A DNA stretch of 29,633 nt, from contig JBBQBQ010000007.1 in assembly GCA_038317685.1 (NCBI GenBank), forward strand, positions 1 through 29,633, in the 5' to 3' direction. The translations under genes were made by a program, and so were the position numbers. Each line of letters opens with the position of its first letter. Position 1 is the first letter of the stretch. The stretch comes from JBBQBQ01 sp038317685 (GTDB lineage Bacteria; Desulfobacterota; Desulfuromonadia; Desulfuromonadales; DDH964). The notes under the pieces were generated by a model. That model worked only from the letters and a program-made list of their open reading frames with translations, did no database searches and had not been told where the DNA came from. Shown here piece by piece: positions 7,574-14,478 of the stretch.

Positions 7574-8297
7574 AAATCCCCCTTTGTCCTGCGTCAAATG
7601 CAACTCCGTTTTCCAGAAGCAGGGCGGCACCAACTGCTGGAGCGCCCCCGGCAGCGGCCCGGCCCGGCCCGGCTACTGCCCGTCCGGGCGGGAAGAGCAG
7701 ATCATCTCCGAGGCGTTCGCTCGTTATTCCGGCGACGACCAGGACGCCCGGCTGGCCCGGGTGGCGGCCGTCGTCGAGGGGCTCTGCTACCAGCCGATCC
7801 CCGGCTCCAGCGCCGTCAATGCCCGTTGGACCCGGGTTGAGGATACTCTGGCTTTGGCCAAGCTGATGGGCTGGAAGAAGATCGGCATCGGGACCTGTAT
7901 CGGTCTGCTGGAGGAGAGCAACCGTCTCGCCGAGATCCTGACCGCCCAGGGCTTCGAACCCCTTTCGGTCTGCTGCAAGGCCGGCAGCATTGACAAGCTC
8001 GCCCTCGGTATCGGCGAGGAGCACAAGATTCGCCCCGGCACCTTCGAGCCCGCCTGCAATCCCATCGCCCAGGCCCAGCTTCTCAACCAGGCGGGGACCG
8101 ACATGAATATCATCGTCGGCCTTTGTGTCGGACACGACATGCTCTTCGCCAAGTACTCCACCGCCCCGGTCACCACCCTGGTCGTCAAGGACCGCGTCAC
8201 CGGGCACAATCCGGTGGCGGTTCTCTACGGCCAGAATTTCTACTACAAGCGTCTGCAGAAGCAGCCGTTGGTCCTGCCGGCGATGCCCGAGGAGTAG
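7566..8297 (+). CDS. DUF1847 family, cysteine-rich predicted metal-binding protein
   Basis: 243 residues from ATG 7566. The ATG at 7560 is too close to the AGGAG at 7554-7558, so the second one is preferred. The N-terminus carries Cys9, Cys12, Cys24 and Cys38 (CVKC, NCW, YCPSG), a zinc- or Fe-S-like arrangement. Further single Cys residues in GTCIGL, VCCKAG, EPACNP and GLCVGHD sit next to glycine turns and could form a second site. These match my recollection of DUF1847, whose members are labelled predicted metal-binding proteins without known reaction. It is the last gene of the forward block, ending in TAG. Confidence 0.8.
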   Translation: MSENPPLSCVKCNSVFQKQGGTNCWSAPGSGPARPGYCPSGREEQIISEAFARYSGDDQDARLARVAAVVEGLCYQPIPGSSAVNARWTRVEDTLALAKLMGWKKIGIGTCIGLLEESNRLAEILTAQGFEPLSVCCKAGSIDKLALGIGEEHKIRPGTFEPACNPIAQAQLLNQAGTDMNIIVGLCVGHDMLFAKYSTAPVTTLVVKDRVTGHNPVAVLYGQNFYYKRLQKQPLVLPAMPEE

Positions 8298-8300
8298 CCC

Positions 8301-8334
8301 AAAAAATCAGGGGTGGCACGACGGCCACCCCTGA
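8301..8334 (-). terminator. Intrinsic terminator for the reverse pstS-like gene
   Basis: A 10-bp perfect stem (8307-8316 with 8325-8334, core CAGGGGTGG/CCACCCCTG) has an 8-base loop. Read on the reverse strand it is followed by six U residues (A6 at 8301-8306). Read forward there is no U-run, so it mainly ends the reverse transcript, though the hairpin also lies just after DUF1847. Confidence 0.8.
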
Positions 8335-8366
8335 AGGTTCTGCGGTTCTTTGACGCGGCAGCGCCG

Positions 8367-9176
8367 TCAGTGGGTCAACGGCACCCCGCCGGCGGCGGCG
8401 ATGATCGGTGCGGCGGCGGGGGAGGTGGCGAAGTCGACGAAGGCTTTGGCATTTCCCGACAACTTCCCGTCCTTGTAAATCAGGGCCAGAATGTTGACGC
8501 TCGGGTAACCAGGGAAGGTCGGCAGGCGCCCGTCGATGGCAAGCATCCTCACCTTGGCGTTCTTTGCCACGTCGTGGGGCCCGAAGCCGATGGCCGCCGG
8601 TTGGGTTTCGACGATTTCGAACATCAGCGGTGTCTTTTCCGCCAGAGTCGCCTTGCCGGTCAGGACGAGGTCCTTGAAGCCGGGGAAACTTTTGCGCAAC
8701 ACTTCGAGAGAACTATCGGTATCCTCACGGCGCACCACGACGATCGGCAGGTCCTTCCCGCCGACCTCTTTCCAATTGGTGATCTTCCCGGAGTAGATGG
8801 CGCAGACCTCGCGGGCCGTCAAGCCCTGGATACCGATTATGGGATTGACGAAAAAGACGACCGGGACCCTGGCGAAGGGGCGATGGCCGAGCCCGTAGTC
8901 CTGCTCCTTCGCCTTGATGGGGCGGGCGACCCGTCCGAGAAGAGCGGTCCCTTCGCCGACGGCCTTGATCCCACCGCTTGAACCGATACTATCGGGGATT
9001 TCGATGTTAACCCCGGGGTGCCCCTTTTCGAAAACCGTTCCCAGGGCCTTAAGGACCTTGACCCCGTCGCCGGTGCCGACGATGGAGATTCCCTCGGCCA
9101 TGGCTGGTGCTGCGAAGAGGAGGATCAGGATCAGAGTTCGAATCAGCCCGGCGATAAACAGCTCACGTTTTTTCAT
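8367..9176 (-). CDS. PstS-family periplasmic phosphate-type binding protein, orphan
   Basis: 269 residues. A signal peptide with a KKRE n-region, a hydrophobic core (LIRTLILILLFAAP) and probable cleavage at AMA-EG (26/27) precedes a PBP-like domain. It shows SIVGTGDGVKVLKALGTVFE, DSIGSSGGIKAV (the loop that holds phosphate oxygens in PstS), RPIKAKE, FFVNP, the YSGKITNWKEVGG signature and RREDTDSS. The last two are diagnostic of the PstS-like family. AGGAGA precedes ATG 9176. No pstC, pstA, pstB or phoU gene is nearby, so it either feeds a distant transporter or acts as a sensor. Ligand specificity (phosphate, molybdate-like or other) is unproven. Confidence 0.87.
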   Translation of the reverse strand: MKKRELFIAGLIRTLILILLFAAPAMAEGISIVGTGDGVKVLKALGTVFEKGHPGVNIEIPDSIGSSGGIKAVGEGTALLGRVARPIKAKEQDYGLGHRPFARVPVVFFVNPIIGIQGLTAREVCAIYSGKITNWKEVGGKDLPIVVVRREDTDSSLEVLRKSFPGFKDLVLTGKATLAEKTPLMFEIVETQPAAIGFGPHDVAKNAKVRMLAIDGRLPTFPGYPSVNILALIYKDGKLSGNAKAFVDFATSPAAAPIIAAAGGVPLTH

Positions 9177-9197
9177 TAATGTCTCCTGGATTGGATG

Positions 9198-9226
9198 ATA
9201 TTACCCCTGTCGGAATCGTATGTAAT
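9198..9226 (-). promoter_or_regulatory. Possible sigma-70 promoter for the pstS-like gene
   Basis: On the reverse strand ATTACA (9226-9221) and TAATAT (9203-9198) are separated by 17 bases, just before the gene's ribosome site. The leader would be very short, only about 15 bases, which weakens the call. Confidence 0.3.
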
Positions 9227-9316
9227 GGTGGGGAAATCAGATCATCGAGCAGGGGAATTGTACCGCTGATGTGGTTTCCACTCAAACCTTTATTTCTTCA
9301 AGGGATCCTCCGGGGG

Positions 9317-9323
9317 GTATACT
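9317..9323 (+). promoter_or_regulatory. Possible -10 element (GTATACT) for the NlpC/P60 lipoprotein gene
   Basis: A near-consensus TATACT lies 47 bases before ATG 9370 in the gap between divergent genes. No clear -35 is visible at the expected spacing. Confidence 0.35.
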
Positions 9324-9369
9324 GGGGCCCTAAGCTCTCTCGCTCACCCTCATGCCGACAGGTTCCGCC

Positions 9370-10743
9370 ATGATCCGCGATCTGCCGTCCCTATCGAAAT
9401 ACCGGCCGTTACTTCTGCTGCTGTCGCTCCTCCTCGTCTCCGCCCTGGCCGCCGGCTGCGTGGCTCCGCGCCCTGGAATCTCCGACCTGGAACGCTATCC
9501 CCAGGATCTGAGCGTCTATCTGCGGCCCGACACGGCCCAGGCGCCGTTGGTCGCCCCGGAGCGGCAGGCCGAGCTGAATGCCGACTTCGACCGGCACTTC
9601 TTCGCGCCCTGGCAGCCGGATTCGGTTCCCGGACCGGCGGCGGAAGTCTTCTGGGGGGTGCGGGGCTACAACGCCAAGGCGGGCTTCGCCGAGAATCTCC
9701 TCCCCTGGCAGCCGGAGCGCTGGAACCGCCTGGTCGCCGCCCAGCAGATGGAGAGCTACCCGAGCCTGGCGCGTCCCGCCATCACCGTTCGCAATGTGTC
9801 GTTCCGGGTCTTTCCGACCGCGCGCCCCTTCTTTCTCAACCCGGCCCGCCCCGGGGAAGGGTTCCCCTTCGATTACTTCCAGAATTCAGCCGTTTGGGCC
9901 GGGACCCCGCTCCTCGTCACTCACCGCTCCGCCGATGGCGTCTGGCTCCTCGCCGAAAGCGGTTTCGCCGGCGGTTGGCTGCCGGCGGATGCCGTCGCCT
10001 GGGCCGAGACCGGATTTCGTGCCACCTACCAGAACGGGCACTACGCCGCCCTGTTGAGGGACGAAGTCACGCTGCGCGATGGAGCCGGGAATCCCCTGCT
10101 GCAGACCCACCTCGGGGCAATCTTTCCGGTCACCGAGTGCGGCGAGGGGAGGTGCCGGCTGCTGGTGCCGCTGCGGGACCAGGGCGGGGAAGCGGTGCTC
10201 CGGGAGGCCCTGGCCCCGGCGAATGACGCCGCGCTCAAGCCGTTGCCGCTCAACCCCGCCGGGCTGGCGGCGATCGGCAACGGTCTGCTCGGTCAACCCT
10301 ACGGCTGGGGAGGACTCTTTGAAGATCGCGACTGTTCCGCCACCCTGCGCGACCTCTTCACCCCCTTCGGGCTCTGGTTGCCGCGCAATTCAGCAGCCCA
10401 GGCCCACTCCGGCAACGCCCTGCGCGACCTGTCAGGCTTGAGCGCCGGAGAAAAGCGCGCCTTGATCCTGGCGGACGGAATCCCCTTCTATACCCTGGTC
10501 TGGCTGAAGGGGCATATCGGCCTCTACCTCGGCGCCGATCGGACCAGCGGGGAGCCGCTGCTGCTGCACAACCTCTGGGGGGTGCGCACCTCCGACGCTA
10601 CGGGCAGGGAAGGGAGGGCGCTGATCGGGCGCCTGGTTGTCACCAGTCTACACCCCGGGGAAGAGCGTTCCGATGTGCGCGAGGATGCCTTTCTGGATCG
10701 GGTTCGAGGCATTCGGATCCTGCCCGGCTTCGTCCCCAGATAA
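9370..10743 (+). CDS. SH3-domain NlpC/P60 peptidoglycan hydrolase, lipoprotein
   Basis: 457 residues from ATG 9370, which has AGG at 9360-9362; an in-frame ATG at 9352 lacks any ribosome site. A lipoprotein signal ends at the lipobox LAAG-Cys30. Next come an N-terminal stabilising region, two SH3b-like modules (roughly 130-200 and 215-270) and a C-terminal NlpC/P60 domain. The catalytic triad is visible: Cys322 in YGWGGLFEDRDCS, His382 in LKGHIGLYLG and His400 in LLLHNLWG. It would cut gamma-D-Glu-diaminopimelate or related peptide bonds in the periplasm from a lipid anchor. Single-gene unit ending at a strong bidirectional terminator. Confidence 0.88.
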   Translation: MIRDLPSLSKYRPLLLLLSLLLVSALAAGCVAPRPGISDLERYPQDLSVYLRPDTAQAPLVAPERQAELNADFDRHFFAPWQPDSVPGPAAEVFWGVRGYNAKAGFAENLLPWQPERWNRLVAAQQMESYPSLARPAITVRNVSFRVFPTARPFFLNPARPGEGFPFDYFQNSAVWAGTPLLVTHRSADGVWLLAESGFAGGWLPADAVAWAETGFRATYQNGHYAALLRDEVTLRDGAGNPLLQTHLGAIFPVTECGEGRCRLLVPLRDQGGEAVLREALAPANDAALKPLPLNPAGLAAIGNGLLGQPYGWGGLFEDRDCSATLRDLFTPFGLWLPRNSAAQAHSGNALRDLSGLSAGEKRALILADGIPFYTLVWLKGHIGLYLGADRTSGEPLLLHNLWGVRTSDATGREGRALIGRLVVTSLHPGEERSDVREDAFLDRVRGIRILPGFVPR

Positions 10744-10767
10744 TCCGCCGACAAAACACCCGAACGC

Positions 10768-10801
10768 AAAAAAGCCCCGCGGTTTCCCGCGGGGCTTTTT
10801 T
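10768..10801. terminator. Strong bidirectional intrinsic terminator
   Basis: A 9-bp GC stem (GCCCCGCGG 10774-10782, CCGCGGGGC 10787-10795) with a TTTC loop is flanked by A6 and T6, so it works on both strands. It ends the NlpC/P60 gene and the convergent cold-shock gene. Confidence 0.92.
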
Positions 10802-10827
10802 GCAGAACGTATAGGAAAAAGTGTAAC

Positions 10828-11028
10828 TTAGATTTTCCGCACGTTGACCGACTGGGGACCTTTTTGGCCCTGCGTCACATCGAAAGCAACGCGATCGCCT
10901 TCGGCCAGAGATTTGAAGCCTTCGCCCTTGATTTCGGAAAAATGGACGAATACATCAGGTCCATTGTCCTGCTCGATAAAACCGAAACCCTTGGCATCAT
11001 TGAACCATTTAACTTTACCTTCAGCCAT
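10828..11028 (-). CDS. CspA-family cold-shock protein
   Basis: 66 residues, a complete OB-fold cold-shock domain. RNP1 is KGFGFIEQ and RNP2 is VFVHFSEI, after the near-invariant start GKVKWFND. It binds single-stranded RNA and DNA as a chaperone or antiterminator. AAAGGAG precedes ATG 11028. The upstream leader is long, about 150 bases, and contains a terminator-like hairpin (see separate entry), as expected for post-transcriptional control of csp genes. No cold-induction can be shown from sequence. It converges on the lipoprotein gene and shares its terminator. Confidence 0.96.
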   Translation of the reverse strand: MAEGKVKWFNDAKGFGFIEQDNGPDVFVHFSEIKGEGFKSLAEGDRVAFDVTQGQKGPQSVNVRKI

Positions 11029-11095
11029 TTCTGTTGCTCCTTTGACCCCCGGTGGGGGCTGGTGTTGGTTGTGTCATGAAGATTTTCGTTCCCAT

Positions 11096-11127
11096 AAAAA
11101 AACACACGGACCAAAACGGCCTGTGTG
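11096..11127 (-). promoter_or_regulatory. Terminator-like hairpin in the cold-shock gene leader
   Basis: CACAC (11103-11107) pairs with GTGTG (11123-11127), and GG (11108-9) with CC (11120-21) across a one-base bulge. On the reverse strand the hairpin is followed by seven U residues. It sits 70 bases before the cold-shock start codon, so it may attenuate that transcript. Alternatively it is a plain terminator of antisense transcription. Confidence 0.5.
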
Positions 11128-11182
11128 CTTTTGTTGATGATCTGGCAACAAAAAAATGACACAAACTTGCTTGAGTTGTGCG

Positions 11183-11212
11183 ACCATAACACCAGCCCCG
11201 CACAGAAAGCAA
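11183..11212 (-). promoter_or_regulatory. Possible promoter of the cold-shock gene
   Basis: On the reverse strand TTGCTT (11212-11207) and TATGGT (11188-11183) are 18 bases apart. This would give a leader of roughly 150 bases that carries the terminator-like hairpin. Both hexamers are partial matches to consensus. Confidence 0.35.
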
Positions 11213-11253
11213 GCTAATTCTTTTAAATTGAATTTATGTCGGGAGAGTCACTC

Positions 11254-11706
11254 ATGCAGATCTGGGTCGATGCGGACGCCTGCCCCAGGATCATCAAGGA
11301 GATCCTGTTTCGGGCTGCCGCCCGGACCGGGGTGGCCTTGACCCTGGTCGCCAACCAGCCGCTGCGGACTCCTCCCGCCGCCAATGTGCGATCGCTGCAG
11401 GTGGCGGCGGGGTTCGATGTGGCCGACGGCGAGATTGTCCGCCAGTTGGAGGCAGGGGATCTGGTCATTACCGCGGACATTCCCTTGGCCGCCGCGGTCA
11501 TCGCCAAGGGCGGTCAGGCCCTCGATCCCCGGGGTGAACTCTTGACTCCGGACAACATCCGCGAACGCTTGACGGTGCGCAACCTCCTCGATGAAATGCG
11601 CGGCAGCGGCATGGAAACCGGCGGACCGCCCCCCCTGGGGCCGCGGGACCGCCAGGTTTTCGCCAACCGCCTCGATCAAATCCTGGCCCGTTGCCTCAAG
11701 GGTTGA
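11254..11706 (+). CDS. YaiI/YqxD family protein (DUF188, UPF0178)
   Basis: 150 residues from ATG 11254; GGGAGAG at 11241-11247 supports this start over the ATG at 11236. The family hallmark MQIWVDADACPRIIKEILFR opens the protein. LTLVANQPLR, GDLVITADIPLAAAVI, DPRGELLTPDNIRERL and MRGSGMETGGPPPLGPRDRQ follow in the conserved order and fill the whole length. The fold is PIN/NYN-like with conserved Asp residues, so a nuclease role is often suspected but unproven. It lies alone between the divergent cold-shock gene and the convergent signalling operon. Confidence 0.93.
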   Translation: MQIWVDADACPRIIKEILFRAAARTGVALTLVANQPLRTPPAANVRSLQVAAGFDVADGEIVRQLEAGDLVITADIPLAAAVIAKGGQALDPRGELLTPDNIRERLTVRNLLDEMRGSGMETGGPPPLGPRDRQVFANRLDQILARCLKG

Positions 11707-11750
11707 AGAACCCGCTCGGGTTCGGCCCCCGTCGAACTCCCCATGGCCGT

Positions 11751-11996
11751 CTATCCCCCGCCGTCGGCCATCGTCGCTGTCAGGCAGCCGTCGAGACAGA
11801 GGAGCTTGCCGTTGCCGTCCATGTGGACCAGCAGGTTGTCCCTGCAGCTCTTCCTCACGACTTCCCGGGTCGGATACCCGCTCAGGCGCTCCGCACCCTT
11901 GTTCCAGTAGGTGATGTTCCGGTCACGATCGACGAAGTAGACCCCGTCGTAGAGGTTGTCGAGGAGCTGATGGAAGAAATCCTGCCGGTTATCCAT
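11751..11996 (-). CDS. Short PAS-domain protein, probably a truncated sensor gene
   Basis: 81 residues. It opens with FFHQLLDNLYDGVYFVDRDR and ITYWNKGAERLSGY, a standard PAS start, and ends abruptly in LLCLDGCLTATMADGGG before TAG. In family members I know, this PAS continues for another 40 or so residues and usually leads into a GGDEF or kinase domain. None follows here; the next bases run into the convergent YaiI gene. Its ATG overlaps the stop of the MASE3 kinase by 8 bases, so it is translated as the third gene of the signalling operon. It may be a decayed diguanylate cyclase or a small redox or ligand-binding PAS adaptor. Confidence 0.7.
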   Translation of the reverse strand: MDNRQDFFHQLLDNLYDGVYFVDRDRNITYWNKGAERLSGYPTREVVRKSCRDNLLVHMDGNGKLLCLDGCLTATMADGGG

Positions 11997-14478
11997 GCGG
12001 TCGCCTTTCCGGTGGGGGCGTTGGTCCTTGGTCCAACAATTCCCTCACCTTCTTCAAGAGGTCCTTGGGAAAGACCGGCTTGGCGATAAAGCCGGCCCCG
12101 GAACCGAGCAGGGCCTCTTTCTGCTCACCTTCCGGCTGGTAGCCGCTGGTAAAGAGGATTTTCAGGCCGGGGAGGAGGGTCCGGACCTCCTGAAAGGCTT
12201 CCCAGCCTCCCTTCCGGGGCATGACCAGATCGAAGAGGCAGAGGTCGATCTCCCTGCCCTCCTCGCGGCAACGGGCGACTGCCTCGCAGCCGTCGGCGGC
12301 CGCCAAGACCCGATAACCGGCTTCTTCAAGGATGGTGGTCGTCAGCCGTCGCACCGTCTCCTCGTCCTCGGCGACCAGGATCGTCTCCGTTCCTCCCGGC
12401 ACGACTTCGGCGTCCGCCGTTGCCCCAGCTGCCGGAGCCGCCTCGACCAGGGGGAGGTAGATGCGGAAGGTTGTGCCGCCCCCCGGTTCCGAGTAGCAGT
12501 TGATGTGCCCCTGATGCTGCTCGACGATGCCGTGGCAGACCGCCAGCCCCAGCCCGGTCCCCTTGCCGACTTCCTTGGTGGTGAAGAACGGTTCGAAGAT
12601 ATGCTGTCTGACCTTCTCGTCCATCCCCTGGCCGTTGTCGATGCAACTCAGCAGAACGTGAGGCCCCACCTGTCCGAAGCCGTGGGCCTGGCGGAAGGCC
12701 TGGTCGATCTCCACCCGGAGCGCCTTAATGGTCACCCTTCCGCCCTTGGGGAGGGCGTCGCGGGCGTTGGTGACCAGGTTGAGAAGGACCTGCTCGATCT
12801 GACCCGAATCGGCCCGAATCGTCAGGGCTTCGTCCTTCAAGTCAAATTCCAGGATAATCAGCTCCGGGAGGAGGCGTCGCAGCATCTTTTCCATCCCCTG
12901 GAGGATGCCGTTCAGATCGACGGGGTGCATTTCCATCGGTTGTTTGCGGCTGAAGACCAGTAGAGACCGGGTCAGATTGGCGGCCCGGTCGGCCGCGGCG
13001 AGGATCTGGGTGACGTTGCCGTAAAGGGGGTCAGCCTTATCCAGTTTCATCTCCAGGAGGCTGCCGAAACCGATGATCGCCGAGAGGACATTGTTGAAGT
13101 CATGGGCGATCCCGCCGGTGAGGGTGCCGACGGTCTCCATCTTCTGCGCCTGCCGGAGTTGCTCCTCTAGGCGCTTGCGCTCGGTAATGTCGGCGACGGT
13201 CCCTTCGTAGTAGCGGATCGCTCCCGATTCGTCGCGGACGATGCGGGTATTGAGGGAGACCCAGATCAATTCCCCGTCCCGGCGCCGGAAGCGGGTCTCG
13301 AAGCCGGGAGCGATGGAATTGGCATGGATCAGGGCCAAAAAGCGTTGACGATCTTCCGGATCGGCATAGACCTGATTCCCGATGTCATCGATGGCGGCGA
13401 GCAGCGTCTCGGGCGACGAATAGCCGAGGATGGCGGCCAGAGCTGGGTTGGCGATCAGCAGACGGCCATCCGGGGTGGTCTGCTGGATCCCTTCCACGGC
13501 ATGGTCGAAGATGTCCCGGTATTTCTCCTCGGCGCGGCACAGGTCGACGGCCGTTCGCCGGTGCTCCTCCACCTCATCCTGCAACAGCGCGTTGGTTCGG
13601 GTGAGTTCCGCGGTACGCTCCGTGACCCGCGCTTCGAGGCTGGTGTTGACGGTCGCCAGGGCCGCCTCGCTCTGCTTCAGACTGCGAAAGATGAGCTCAT
13701 AGGGGCGGACCAGGCCGGTCTCGATGATCGCCCGGTAGATGAGGTAGAAGGAGGCGATTTTGAAAATGTGGCCGACCAGGTTGGAGAGGCCGTAGACGTT
13801 TGTGTAGAAGGTGAAGGCCAGTTCCGAAACGATCGTCAGGAGGATCGATCCGACCAGCAACTGGAAAACTTCGGGGGTGAACTCCCCGCGCCGGCGCCAG
13901 AGGAGGTAAAGCCCCCCGGCGAGGAGCAGACAGATGAGGTATTCGCTGCCGATCTTGAAGGGGGTGAGGCCGGCTCCGGCGACAAAGCAGTCGGGGAAGA
14001 GGCCGGGGCGGCTGATTGTCCAGAAGAGGATGGCCGTGACCAGCCCGTAGCCGGCCAGGGTCAGCCGGTGATTCAGGCGCCTCCCGAAAAGGAGGGCGGC
14101 GGCGAGAAGGGAGACGCTCTCCAGGTAGCGGGCCGCGATCCAGAGCTGGGTCGGCAGGTTGTCTCCGGCGGCGGGGAAGATCCCCATCCCTCGGTAGGCC
14201 AGGGTGTGGACGAGGTCGATGGCGCCGACGAAGAGGTAGGCGATGCCGAGAAACAGGAGATAACCGTTGGTGAGGAAGCGCCGGGTCTGCCAGGCGAGGA
14301 CGAAGATGCCGAAGGCGACGAGGATGCTGAAGAGTTCGGCCAGGGTGTGGAAGAGGAGATAATTGAGGATGCTGACCAGGTAAAGCCCGGCGGTGCCCGC
14401 CAGGGCGGCAGACCAGGGGGCGACGCCAAAGCGTGGGGCGGCGTCACTGGCAACCAGTACTCCGAGCTTGGCGTTCAT
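11989..14478 (-). CDS. MASE3 membrane hybrid histidine kinase (PAS-HisKA-HATPase-REC)
   Basis: 829 residues. Residues ~25-255 hold about seven membrane helices of the MASE3 sensor type (LVHTLAYRGMGIFP, FVGAIDLV). A coiled coil follows (~270-325), then a PAS domain (~325-440, EGTVADITERKR), HisKA with His459 in GGIAHDFNNVLS, and HATPase_c with N-box NARDALPKGG (571-580), G1 DNGQGMD and G2 GKGTGLGLA. A C-terminal receiver has phosphoacceptor Asp750 (LFDLVMPRKGG) and acidic pocket AEDEE. It autophosphorylates and passes phosphate to its own receiver; an output partner is not encoded nearby. ATG 14478 overlaps the upstream kinase stop in ATGA. Confidence 0.93.
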   Translation of the reverse strand: MNAKLGVLVASDAAPRFGVAPWSAALAGTAGLYLVSILNYLLFHTLAELFSILVAFGIFVLAWQTRRFLTNGYLLFLGIAYLFVGAIDLVHTLAYRGMGIFPAAGDNLPTQLWIAARYLESVSLLAAALLFGRRLNHRLTLAGYGLVTAILFWTISRPGLFPDCFVAGAGLTPFKIGSEYLICLLLAGGLYLLWRRRGEFTPEVFQLLVGSILLTIVSELAFTFYTNVYGLSNLVGHIFKIASFYLIYRAIIETGLVRPYELIFRSLKQSEAALATVNTSLEARVTERTAELTRTNALLQDEVEEHRRTAVDLCRAEEKYRDIFDHAVEGIQQTTPDGRLLIANPALAAILGYSSPETLLAAIDDIGNQVYADPEDRQRFLALIHANSIAPGFETRFRRRDGELIWVSLNTRIVRDESGAIRYYEGTVADITERKRLEEQLRQAQKMETVGTLTGGIAHDFNNVLSAIIGFGSLLEMKLDKADPLYGNVTQILAAADRAANLTRSLLVFSRKQPMEMHPVDLNGILQGMEKMLRRLLPELIILEFDLKDEALTIRADSGQIEQVLLNLVTNARDALPKGGRVTIKALRVEIDQAFRQAHGFGQVGPHVLLSCIDNGQGMDEKVRQHIFEPFFTTKEVGKGTGLGLAVCHGIVEQHQGHINCYSEPGGGTTFRIYLPLVEAAPAAGATADAEVVPGGTETILVAEDEETVRRLTTTILEEAGYRVLAAADGCEAVARCREEGREIDLCLFDLVMPRKGGWEAFQEVRTLLPGLKILFTSGYQPEGEQKEALLGSGAGFIAKPVFPKDLLKKVRELLDQGPTPPPERRPHG

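Noticed and set aside
6000..8207. A 735-codon reverse open frame antisense to the aminotransferase and DUF genes
   Set aside because: Low-complexity Gly/Arg/Asp-rich translation without domains, fully opposite well-supported genes; a product of high GC content.
11708..11723. Hairpin GAACCC-GCTC-GGGTTC after the YaiI-family gene as a terminator
   Set aside because: Short stem without a U-run in either direction.
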